Below are positions 45,175 to 56,120 of a stretch of DNA of 64,000 nucleotides, in pieces; within the stretch, counting starts at the first letter, position 1; every line of letters begins with the position of its first letter. The translations under genes were made by a program, and so were the position numbers. The notes below the pieces were generated by a model, which had not been told where the DNA came from, did no database searches, and saw only the letters and a list, made by a program, of their open reading frames with translations. The DNA is from Gigaspora rosea (taxonomy: Eukaryota > Glomeromycota > Glomeromycetes > Diversisporales > Gigasporaceae): NCBI GenBank assembly GCA_003550325.1, contig QKWP01000676.1, positions 97,408 through 161,407 on the forward strand, read 5' to 3'.

Positions 45175-45466
45175 ATGTACGCACAAGAACGTATGTTACA
45201 AGTCTCCGATTTAGGGTTATTTATATAATCTATGATTAAAAAATTGGGGTGGGGCATAATCGGAATTCTTAGTTGATTACTAATGTGCATATGTACATAC
45301 CGTATAAATTAAACTCACGTGATTAATGTAAATTTTCAGACTAAGCCTGATTTGTCGAGAGATGATATATTTTTTTACATTTTCTAAAAAGCCTATGTGC
45401 GTGGACTTGTTGTACAATTTTTATATAAATTGCTTAAAGTGTAAATAAAACTCCATAAGTACATCA

Positions 45467-47346
45467 ATGAATCAAAAAAAGATTTTTAAAAATTTTCGAT
45501 CCTATCGGTATTATAATGTTTTAAAACTCTCAATTTTTATTTTGGTTTTAATTCTTTATAGTATACTTTTAATAGTTTTTTTCAATGAGTCTAAAAAAGA
45601 AAAAAAACATGACTCGCCAATATTTGATGCTACCTATGCATGCCATGATTCAATTAGCTGCGGAATAAAATATGGAAAAAGTGCTTGTAACATTTCCACT
45701 GATTCACAATTTAAAGAAGTCTTCATGAGTACATTATACAATGAAAATTACTTTAAAGGTTCTTTATTGTTAGGTTATACTATAAAAAAATATCATCCAA
45801 ACCACGCAATGTATTTATTATACTTCCCTAGTCAGATATCAACATCTCTAGTATGTCAACTTGAGGCCATTGGTTGGATAATGAAAGAAGTAGAACGCAT
45901 ACCTGTACCATGGGATGGACATTTATACGGCAACTTTGATGATCAATTTACCAAACTACAAATGTGGTCATTAGCCGAGTTCGATTCAATTATTTATATA
46001 GATTCGGATGCAATTGTTCTTCAAAGAATAGATAATCTATTTAAAATGGTTACGGCATATGCAAATTTTGAATTCGCAGCTGCACCTGATGTTTTGGATT
46101 GGCAAATACATACAAAATTTAATGCAGGCACGTATTGATATTTACGTACTTACGTACTTAATAAAATCATATATTTACAGACCATTTCCTGACATCATAT
46201 CGTCGATAACATATTCTATCGAAAACTTATTCTCCTACAGGGCATTTCCTGCATGTAGGCCAATTTGAATAATTTATAAGTAGATCTTATTTTTTCAAAA
46301 CTTTAAGGTTAAATAGCGTTTGATCTACTGGCCATTTTAAATGTTTTTAACACCAGAATGTTTGTCTCTTTGAGACGATTCCAACGAGCCCAAAATCATT
46401 AAAATCCAATCACAGGATCAAGAGAAAATGTGCTGTCAAATAAGATGACGCTCTACAGGTGGGGCCATTGGTTGGACATATGTCCAACCAATGGCCCCAC
46501 CCTATATTGCGTCATCTTATTTGACAGCACATTTTCTCTTGATCCTGTGATTGGATTTTAATGATTTTGGGCTCGTTGGAATCGTCTCAAAGAGACAAAC
46601 ATTCTGGTGTTAAAATCATTTAAAATGGACCAGTAGATCAAACGTTATTTAACCTTAAAGTTTTAAAAAAAATAAGCTCTACTTATAAATTACTCAAATC
46701 GGCCCATATGGACAGAACATTTCACAGACATAAGCTTAATGAATTTTGTGTCAATTTGAATGCTATGATGTCAAAGAAACGGTCTGTCAGAAGGTCAGGG
46801 AAATGAATTTCGGGAATATATATTGGAAACAATTATTTTAAAAACCAAAACAATTAATTTACCTTCATGTGGTTTCATAGGATTTATAATTTTAAAACCG
46901 GATATAAATGTTTATAAGGAAATGATGCGAGTACATAAAGTGCGTGACAGTTACAATCTCGATTTTGCAGAGCAAAGCTTTCTTAATGAATTTTATAAAT
47001 TTAGGTATTATATATAACGTATATATTATTATTATTTTTTTCAATTCTAATCTTGTATCCTAATAATTTTCTTCATTGATCTAGACATATCCAATTACCC
47101 CTAACATATAATTTCAACCTTGCATTGATGGAATTTTATCCAAATCTTTGGCCAATCTTATTTCCTGATATAAAAGTTATACATTTTACTGTACAAAAAC
47201 CATTTTTAACAAAAATACCTTATAAAATGTTTAAGGAACCATTTGAAATTTGGAATTCATTGTATAGTGAGATGGATAAGGTAATGGATTTAACAAAAAC
47301 AAGGATCAAATGTGAGAATATTTTGTCACCAAGCGATTTATTGTAA
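45467..47346 (+). CDS. Glycogenin-like GT8 glycosyltransferase; exon junction unresolved
   Basis: Exon 1 (45467 to a GT at 46132) encodes a type II anchor (about residues 18-42) and the GT8 core. FMSTLYNENYFKGSLLLGYT, MWSLAEFDSIIYIDSDAIVLQ (DSD is the metal-binding motif), FAAAPDVLDW and FNAGT are visible. A middle exon ending at 47004 reads GFIILKPDINVYKEMM and DFAEQSFLNEFYKF. A clean GT..AG intron (47005-47084) follows, then QLPLTYNFNLALMEFYPNLW to the stop at 47346. Exon 1 and the middle exon are separated by 750 bp that contain a large palindrome (46177-46787). The natural acceptor (TTTCATAG, 46880) does not keep the frame from the 46132 donor. An AG at 46775-46776 would, but adds about 35 unlikely residues. 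It is either a damaged gene or a splice I cannot see. Sugar substrate unknown. Confidence 0.75.
46177..46787. mobile_element. Large foldback element inside the GT8 intron
   Basis: Ends ACAGACC occur at 46177 and inward from 46787. The inner arms (about 46260-46480 and 46481-46703) are nearly perfect inverted copies of about 220 bp meeting at GGTTGGACATATGTCCAACC. The outer arms are weaker. It contains no reading frame. Transcription of the host gene would make a long hairpin in the intron. No target duplication is clear. Confidence 0.85.
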
Positions 47347-47349
47347 GAA

Positions 47350-47850
47350 TATATTTGGCCCAACATTATCTAGTTCCTCATTAGTTTTAATGAGTCAAGT
47401 ATGAGATAAATAACTTGTATTTAGATAAAAATTGGATTTAAAACCCTTTAAATACATTTCAAATGAAAGTTATTCTATAGCTTAAGACTATCAACTATAG
47501 ATATTTCGATAAATCACGTATTTACGTGAGTACATTCGTATGTAGTCGGCTTATGAGAATGCACAATTAATAATCATGTAAAAAAAAAGCTCAAACGTTA
47601 ATAGTATATTAAACAATTTATTCGTTGATTTCATTTAATTTTTTTTTCTTAAAAAAATGATAGAGGTATTAGAATCTCTAGATTAAATATAACTTGAAAT
47701 CAATTCGTTATAATAGATTTACTACTTTAAAAATAGGTTGTTCATTTTATTTGTTCGCTTCATTTGCCTACCTTCCGATGTTAACTTCGAACGGCCTAAA
47801 TATTCTACATTTATTATTATATTACTAATTTGATATAGTAAATATTTATT
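47350..47850. other. Spacer after the GT8 gene
   Basis: AT-rich, without a supported gene. Confidence 0.35.
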
Positions 47851-47851
47851 A

Positions 47852-48145
47852 TTGAGCATACTTTTTCTGTTTTTCGTAATTTTCTCTATACCACCTCAAC
47901 CAGCTGTCGAAGCTTCAACTTCAGTTGCTTCGGCTTCTCCTTTAAATGACCCTACCAATTTAAATTTTTTGTTGCAGCAGCAACAGAATCAATTCATGGA
48001 ATCATTAGCGAAAGTTGCCTTACGGCAACAAGAAGTAAATTTTTTTTTTAATATTATATATACCATAGTACGTATTTAATTTTTTAAATAGGCAATCTAT
48101 AGTAACTCTGCTATCTCCGTTGAACAACCTGTTTCGATCTCTTAA
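47852..48145 (+). pseudogene. Possible two-exon gene fragment
   Basis: 47852-48034 encodes a protein-like stretch (VEASTSVASASPLND, FLLQQQQNQFMESLAKVALRQQE). An apparent GT..AG intron (48035-48091, 57 bp) joins it in frame to AIYSNSAISVEQPVSIS and a stop at 48145. The hydrophobic start (MSILFLFFVIF) may instead be intron, since CTCAACCAG near 47902 could be an acceptor. It may be a C-terminal fragment of a larger gene. No family is recognised. Confidence 0.35.
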
Positions 48146-48532
48146 GCTTAGATGAGTGAAAAATTGAATAGTAGTATTCATTACGGTTTGATTAAATGTT
48201 AAAAGATGTGTTGTATTTATTACGTTCATATCAAGGCATCGATTATTTGTTTTAAAAGCTTCGAGCATTAAAAATGAAGTGGCAATTTTTTTAGACCGGT
48301 GAGAAATTTTGTTGAGAATTCATTGTTTATTATGTTCGATATGCAAAAAATGTAAAAGTAGTGCTTGAACAACCTTTATCAATGGTAAATTTTTGAAGAA
48401 AAAAGGTGGCTTGTGTCTCGCTGATTTTGTCATCGAAATGGTAACTCATTTGATTTATTTATTCAATTTCTGACTAATTAAAAATTTGCGTCCGATCACT
48501 TAATTGAACACCTTTAGTCGATTGTTGGGGTT

Positions 48533-49015
48533 GTGAAATTTGCAGATCATCATAAAAAAAAGAAATCGATGATTCAGATTTCTGATTCCTGATTTCCGAT
48601 TTCTTTAACATTACTTCTGATGACGCAACTAATATTTATATTAAGACTTACATATATATTATATTTATTCAATAAATATATATAATTATACCCCGGAACA
48701 TGTTTGGATGCACAAAGTATCTTTTTAGTGCAACTTAAACTTCTAAAATTTCATGGTTCTTATAAGGTTAAATTTGGTACAACTTTTTTCACTCAGTAGT
48801 AAATTTTATCAGTCTAAAAAAGAAACAATGAATGCACAGATAATTTCTTACAAAAATTATGTTACAAAATAATGAATCTACAACTTTATGGTATCTCTAC
48901 AAAAATGTTTAGTCCAATATATTACAAAATGATGAATACGCAATTTAAAAAGAAATTGGAAATCAGAATCTGAAATTATCAATTTCTTTTTTTTTTTTTG
49001 ACTAGCAAATTTCAC
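48533..49015. mobile_element. MITE with about 65-bp inverted ends
   Basis: GTGAAATTTGCAGATCATCA (48533) and, inward from 49015, GTGAAATTTGCTAGTC are inverted. Both continue through AAAAAAGAAAT and CAGATTTCTGATT/CAGATTCTGATTTCC. Non-coding; target duplication unresolved. Confidence 0.72.
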
Positions 49016-49508
49016 ATTTTTGCAAACTGTAATAATCAATTAGTTAACTAATCAATTAACAGTCATGGGACATGTCCTTATACATGGGTTTGGATTGATG
49101 TTCATATGATAAATCAAACATCAATCATTTGATTTTTATATGAAAAATTTGGCTTCATAAACAGGTTCTAATATGACAACCTTAATTTTGTGAAACTATT
49201 TACTTTTACAAATTAAGAAAAAAATATGTGCAAGATGTTTCTCTATTGAATTATATAAGTCTCGACCTTTAATTTCCTTTAGGTCAAAGTTAATCTTCAA
49301 GTAAAATTGCATACTCTAACCCCTGTAAAATACTTACTATTTCGTTCTAATAGACCATTTGAGCTAACTTGTTTTTCCAAAACAAGTTTTTTTAACAACC
49401 TATTTTATAGCAAGTTTACTCAAGGTTTGATTTAGTTGATTTGATACTTTTCTGTTTTATACAACAAGCTTTACTACTAGATTTGCTAACTTGTTACATT
49501 GTAATTAC

Positions 49509-50152
49509 TAGGGCTCAGACAGACCCAAAACTAAGGCCACAGACCCGAAACTAAGGCCAAACTTTAGGCAAGTCTGAGTTCAGTTTGAAATTCAAACCAG
49601 ACTCAGATTTAAACTATTAAAATTTCAGTTTGGTTCAGGTTTGAATATCAAACTTTTGGCTTGTTTCAGGTCTGGTTGAAAATTTCAACCATGTTTGAAA
49701 GTTCAAAACCAAGTTGAGCTTATTGAAAAATGCTAAAAAATAGTGAAATGGTCTTTGTTTTAAGTTTTTTTTTTTATTTTATATAATATATATTATGCCA
49801 TATAGCAGATTATGCATTAAACGGGCTTATTTATTTTTTATTTTTTTATTTTTTTTTTATTCAAATTACTAATCCAAATTAAAAATTCGAATTATATTTG
49901 AATTATTGAAGCAATTTGAATTTAATCCCAAATACAAGCTAATCATATTAAGAGCATCCTAAGTGCGAATTGGCTATATTATATTTATTTCTTGTATACA
50001 GTAATTTATTCTGAACAGGTTTGCAAACTTCAAACCAGATCCAGACTGAATCTATAATCATATTTGAGTCTGGTTTGAGTTCAGTACTTTGTGTTTAGGT
50101 TCATGTTCAGATTTGAAATTTTCAAAATTCATGGTTTGAATTTGAAGCCCTA
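49509..50152. mobile_element. hAT-type MITE, 8-bp duplication
   Basis: TAGGGCTC (49509) and inward from 50152 TAGGGCTT form short inverted ends. An identical GTAATTAC flanks the element (49501-49508 and 50153-50160). The flank is itself palindromic, so chance is slightly more likely than for the others. CAGACCCGAAACTAAGGCCA is repeated at the left and CAGGTTTGAA/TTCAAACC motifs fill the rest. Confidence 0.82.
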
Positions 50153-50160
50153 GTAATTAC

Positions 50161-51523
50161 CTTATAGTTAAAAAGTAGTTTATATTCTTAAAAATGATGG
50201 GCATAGAATACTTTTTTTTAAATACTGCCCATAGATTTTTCTAAAATAATATATAAATAGCAGTTATAGCTTGTTCTTTATATTCAGAAGACAGCAATCT
50301 TTATGGGCTATTATTTTCTGCTTGTAATACCAATAACTGTTGTTTAAATTTAAAAATAATACTGTATTTTCACTAATAGTGTTTCTGTTTTATATTATGC
50401 ATATTGTAGCACATAGTTTAATATTTTACAAAATAATTGTAAGTTATTGCATTCTAAAATCTAAAAGGTTTATATTGGATTGAGGTCACAAGGTAAATCT
50501 ACAGAAGTAAATTTTAGTAGTAGAAAATTTAAATTTGCAGGTAATTCTGAGTAGTTATAACTATATTTTTGCTTGATTTGTAATTTAATACTGTAATTCT
50601 TTATAAATAAAAACTACTAGTAATGATAAGGGTAATAACAAAATAGATTAAAGCATTTCATATATGCATTAATATAATGAAGGTATATATACTTAAAGAT
50701 TTAAAAAATTTATTAAAAATCAAACAAAATACTGCTGCTCTTAAATTTTGAAAAATTTTAATTTTATCATAGTAATTTATGAAGATACAATTATTGATTT
50801 AACAAAATATTGATTGTAATATAATAGTAATAATAATAAACAGAAACAACTTTTAATACTTGCTTTAATATCAACCTAATTTTTAATTTTATTGAATAAG
50901 CATTATATATTTACAGTATACTACTTTGCTTTAACTTCTTTTATGACTAACAAATATATATCATATTATTATATGTTAGCCTATATTATAGTCTTTTTTA
51001 TTTTGTTAGTTGGGTTTGTGAAGAATAAGCTTTTACAAATTAAATGGCTTAAATAGCAGAGTTTAAACATTCAAAAATACTGCTTATTTAATTTTTAAAT
51101 TACATTGTGAGTTACTGAATTATTTTAATAGTTTATAAATTGGAAGGTGCTCTATTGATTGTTTTTGGCATTGAGGTTTGCCAATTTGTATCTATGGCTA
51201 TCAAGCCATTTTGTAATAGTGAAATGTTATAACAATATATCAAAAAAAGAAGTCTGTTTGATTGGCTAATTTTATGTAAATTATTTATAGATCACAATTT
51301 ACTTTTGTAAAATCTGATTGGTTTACTAATAAATTATAAAATTACTATAAAAATTATTTATGATACAAGAATACAAATTATATACTTGTAATAAATTATG
51401 AAATATTAAAAATAATACAAAAATACATAATATTGTAAAGTAAAAATCAAATTAACTAATATATTAATTTAACCAAATTACTCACAAACATACCCAAAAT
51501 TAAATTACAATAATAAAAATAAA
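50161..51523. other. AT-rich spacer, nothing recognised
   Basis: About 1.4 kb of AT-rich DNA without a supported gene or repeat boundary. Confidence 0.4.
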
Positions 51524-51534
51524 TTTGTATTTTT

Positions 51535-52565
51535 TTTATTAAAGTATCCATTTTAGGATAAGGCAGTGCAGTTTTTATTCAAGTAAAGATCAAGGGAGCT
51601 ACTTATGGGACCTAATATTTGTTATATAAATGAGGATACAACTAGCTATACATGCAACTTTTGATTGCCTAAGCAGCTTCCTGGAGGTTTTATATTAGCT
51701 GCCATGCTTGCAACCCACATATTGTTATTGCCTGATTAAATTCTCTGATTCCTGTTCCACCAACTAATCCAACTTGTATTACTAGCACTCTTTTAATACA
51801 TTGGTCAGTTGAGGTTTATACTAGATACTATGCTAATCTCTTAGAACTCCAACTAATTTTTTAGATAGCTTATTTTTAACAGGAAACTGGTAAAGCAGTA
51901 CCTGTTCCACTAGTTATTCATCTACACTTTGGTAATATATGCATTTACTGAGGCTTATACTTGCAGTTAGGATACCCTTGAACTGCTATTATTATTTATT
52001 TTTGCATTTATAAGGTTCGCTCTGACCCCAATACCTACTAACATCTTCCTACTAGTCCTTCTCTGATACATCCCAGCTTCCAATTTAGTTAGCTTGAAAG
52101 AGTCAATTTACCTAGCATTAGGTGCTAATAGTTTTTTCTTTCTTGGTATCTACTTCAAGAATATAGGTTCTTTTTTTTCTGTATGACTCTAGTGGCCAGG
52201 TTGGTGGACCCTCTACTTTAAAGATCTTGTTGTCTGTTTCTCTGTCTCCAGTTTCAGATATTTCAGTTTTGGTAGCACTATCAAAGATCTTTGCTATATC
52301 CTTACTTAGAACTAGCTGAATAGGGTTTCTGTTTTTCAAGTTCTTTGGATTTATCTGTATAACAGAACACAATTATGTCTAAAAGCTCCTATTCAAAATG
52401 GTAAACCAAGGCAATAGGTAATGTACCTAACTAATTAATGAGAAGCAGTTACTGCAACATAGGCCTATTTTTTTAAAGCATTACTACAGTAGTAGAATTT
52501 GAACTCTAAACCTGCTACTTGGAGGATAACAACTTACCAACATCCCTAAGTCACCACACCCTAAT
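51535..52565 (-). mobile_element. tRNA-headed SINE, long form (SINE2)
   Basis: On the minus strand the element starts TTAGGGTGTGGTGACTTAGG (52565). The tRNA-like head has AGAGTTCAAATTC as a B-box-like element. The 3' part (AGTTGTATCCTCATTTATAT and surroundings, near 51650-51600) aligns with SINE1. It ends TATCCTAAAATGGATA (a hairpin) and CTTTAATAAAAAAAAT. A direct repeat TTTGTATTTTT at 51524-51534 and 52566-52576 is a plausible target duplication, though of low complexity. At 1031 bp it is long for a SINE. An 84-codon frame (52372-52118, minus) lies in the middle, with no recognised product. Confidence 0.72.
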
Positions 52566-52576
52566 TTTGTATTTTT

Positions 52577-53455
52577 AAAATATTTTTTTTATTTTAATAA
52601 CATATAAAATTTGTACTTTTTATAATATTAAACTATATCAATTAGTGTTAGTACAAAATTACTTTAGCAACCAATTTTTTTTTAGTAGAAAAAGCAGTAT
52701 AACTTGGTCACTCTTATCTATAATAATTATAAAAAATATAAATAAATAAAAAAAATTACAATAGAAGAAATTGCCATATTGTACTATCTTAGGAGATTGT
52801 AATATTAGCAAATTTTTAGTATTATTATTATCATCTTCAGGAACAGAATCAGTTTTCACTTTTGGCACTTTTGGTATTTTTGGTATTATTATTTGAAAGT
52901 TAACATAAACTTTTCAAAAATATTGAACATTTTATCTATGCCATCTTTAAAATAATTGAAACATACAATATGTATAGCTACATGGCAATACTCATTCTAT
53001 TTCTTTAGTAAATGGTTATTCTGGTTCCTTACTAGTAATAGTATTAGTAATACAACTATAAGTATTACAACCAAATAAACTAGTTATATAAAGAATTTTA
53101 TTCTAAAGAAAATAATAAAGTCTTGCCTCTTTTATTTTTATTGCTAGAATAGAAATACTTTTTGTATTAGCCTCACCTTAATTTTTTCTTTTTTATTGGG
53201 TGTACCAAAGCAACCTATAGTAAAATTGTGAATTGAAGTTTTTTATACTTAATACGAGTATAAATTTTAAAAAAACAATCAAGAAAAAAGCATACTATTT
53301 TTTGTATTAAAGCTTCAATATTATGAAAAAAAATTAATAAACTACCCAAGTCAAATTGTAAATAAAGTTTTACTTAAAAGCCATCATTATTAAATTGTAA
53401 ATAGTTTATATATTGGGTTTCTTTTATTATTTGTTTTGCAGTATGATGTTTTTCT
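52577..53455. other. AT-rich spacer, nothing recognised
   Basis: No supported gene. Short A/T repeats only. Confidence 0.35.
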
Positions 53456-53459
53456 ATAT

Positions 53460-54212
53460 TGTGCTGCAAAAGGCTATAAAAGATTTTTATAAGATATTAG
53501 AAAATATCATAATTTAGCTTTTATTATATATAAAATCAAATGATTTTTGAATTGCCAATAAAAAATATCTGAAAGTAATTTTAAAGGTGCTTTAGAATAG
53601 TTTTTATAGTTAAACTTAAAAAAATAACCCAAACCTGAAAACAAAATTCAAGATAAGAATTAAAATTACTGGCTTGAAAAAATACTATATAAATATTAAA
53701 AACTAATGAGATTATATTATCTAGCAGATCTCTAAGCATTAAGTATTCTAGATCTTTGCATATATAACTAAATTTTATTTCAACCATTTTGCAATGCACT
53801 ATGCAAAAGTTCCAACAATAAGTTGATATGATACTTCTTCAGTTTTTGAACAAGATTTCTTATTTTGTCAAATATATATTTGTAAAAAAGGTTGGTATTG
53901 AAAAAATATTAATTCATAACTGTTTAACGAAATGTACAGAGGGTCTATCATTGGAAGAAATAACAAAATTTTATTAGTAATTTTAGAAGAGCTACTATAA
54001 ACAAGATATTGTAATATAGCAGTTCTTAAATGAATTTTACTGGACCAGTTTATGATAACTGGGATAGCATTTTTATTTTCAATATATTTATTTATTGTTG
54101 AAACAGATGCACCAATATTAATAGCCTTAATATAAGCTTCTATTGTATGAAGATTACTCTCAAAAAGACTATATTTTTTAATAATCTTGAACCCTTTTTT
54201 TCTTTTAAACAA
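53460..54212 (-). pseudogene. Decayed gene, possibly of the DUF6589-like repeat family
   Basis: The minus strand reads in order: NIGASVSTINKYIENKNAIPV, then SKITNKILLFLPMIDPLYIS (in 54212-53868). Next come CKMVEIKFSYICKDLEYLML and LLDNIISLVFNIYIVFF (53799-53581). After a frameshift comes NYSKAPLKLLSDIFYWQF (ending near 53510). It resembles proteins with a DUF6589 region that are abundant in Rhizophagus-type genomes, but this is from memory of the family pattern and not a search. Several stops and at least one frameshift make it non-functional. Confidence 0.4.
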
Positions 54213-54355
54213 AAATCATAGCTATGGACTATTAATTTTTTAAGCTTTGTTTTATTATTTACAGAGTGAAATTCTTAATGTTAGTTATAAGAAAACAAAT
54301 ATATTTGCATAAAATAATTTTCAATACCTGTTATGACCAATTGAGAATTACTATA

Positions 54356-55056
54356 TGTTGCTGAAAATAAGCTACCTTTTTTTGCTAATTTTTAACAAAA
54401 AAAATTCAGGAATAGCTTATTTAGGTTATTTACCATTTAAGTAATTTAAGGCACAACAAAGAGGTAGCTTATTTTTGAATACAAGACTCTAACAAGTAAA
54501 ATTTATAACAATAAATAAATAAATATACTATAAACAATAAATAAATATGTTGTAAACAATAAATAATTATGTATAAACCAATCAGAAGTAGCTTATAAAG
54601 TGATTTTTGATTAATCGATTATAATCGCTACATAGTAAAGTTATAATTTTACTATTTAATTTTTAATTTTTACATTCAATAGTTGAATATAAAAATTAAA
54701 AGTCAAATAATAAAAAGTATCTATTGATATAAAATTTTTAGAGTATATGTATTTTGATCTTCTGAACAAGTTTATTTAAGCAACTTTAATCAATTTAAAT
54801 AATAAAAAGTTCTCTGATTTAAATATAATTTTCAGAATATGATTTTCTAAGTAAGTTTATTTAAGTAACTTTATCAATTTGCTTAGTAATATTTGGACTT
54901 TACTATATAGCAATGATTATCAATCGTGGGGTTAGCTTATTTTCAGAACTAAAAATTTTGCTAATTATCTTTGGTGTGACAAAGAGATAGCTTATTTTCA
55001 GATCCAAGGCATTTTTACATTTTGGATCAAAACTGGAGGGTTTATTTTTAGCAATA
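54356..55056. mobile_element. MITE with AGCTTATTTTC motifs
   Basis: TGTTGCTGAAAATAAGC at the left and, inward from the right, TATTGCTAAAAATAAACC are inverted, with TA on both sides of an ambiguous TATATA context. TAGCTTATTTT(C/T) recurs near 54410, 54467, 54930 and 54988. Confidence 0.6.
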
Positions 55057-55870
55057 TATAGTAACTAATGTGAAGTTGTGGATATCTTGTCTTGATATTG
55101 CTAGTTAGGTCTTGGTTGGATTAAGTAAAATAGTAGCAAAATGTACTGAATCAGATATCATAGTTGTAATAGGCATTCAAATAGTATAAATACTATAAAA
55201 ATTATTAATATTTAAAAGTAGTACATTATTTTTAAAACTAACTAGCTTCTACAGTTGCCAAATGCTTTTGAAACACAGAATCCTTATAGTAAAAAATTGG
55301 ATAGGACTTTAATATCAAGCTTATTGTACTAAGGTATCTATTGTGTAATTAGTATTTCTATAGAATTTGAATATATTCCTATTATACAAACTTATTTCTG
55401 ATACTACAAATAAAATAACTAATTGCTTTGATACATTTCTATTGTATTTATACTTTTTCTTCACAAATTGGTAGATAAAATAGTTTATTGAAAAAAGTCT
55501 TTAATCATTAATTTTTAATTCTAGAACTTTATGAAATTTCTCAAAATCCCAAATTATTAGCAGTTTACTATGCTCTTTTTCATAAAAAATATTTCTATAG
55601 CCTATAAAAAAGTTAAATTATTAGTAAAAAATATCTATAGGTATTTCTTCAGAAATTCTGGTACATTATGACAAGACTGTTCTAATGCATATTGCTAAAA
55701 TTTGACTGTACTTTTTGTCATAATTTCATAATAGCAATTTAAGCAAATTATATCTTCTAGTTGAAAATAATTTGAAAATGGTTTGTTAGTTTGATATTTA
55801 GAAATAACATTTTTAGTTACTTTCTCTAGTTGGTTAACTGTTTTTTTGCAAATAGTAATCATATATGGTC
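55057..55870. other. AT-rich spacer, nothing recognised
   Basis: No supported gene between the MITE and LINE2. Confidence 0.35.
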
Positions 55871-55882
55871 CCTTAATATTGC

Positions 55883-55912
55883 TTTTTTTTTTTTGGCAAT
55901 CCTGCCTTTATT
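55883..55912 (-). other. LINE2 3' end: AATAAA, hairpin, poly(A)
   Basis: Read on the minus strand: AATAAA, then the perfect hairpin GGCAGGATTGCC (4-bp stem), then twelve A. The arrangement parallels the LINE1 and SINE1 ends. Confidence 0.7.
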
Positions 55913-56120
55913 GACTAAAGAATGCACATGTTATTACATACAAAGGTCTTCAACTATTGCCTTTAACCCTTCTTTTTCTACAATAAAGACTCACCTGGCT
56001 ACTATAAAGTGCCCAGATGCGAACTGCCGCAGCAACCTTTTTCCTATCCTTAGCCTTCAACTCACTGAAGAAACTCCCTCGGGTCACTGGATAGTGATCG
56101 CTAGCCTTGTCAAGATTGCG

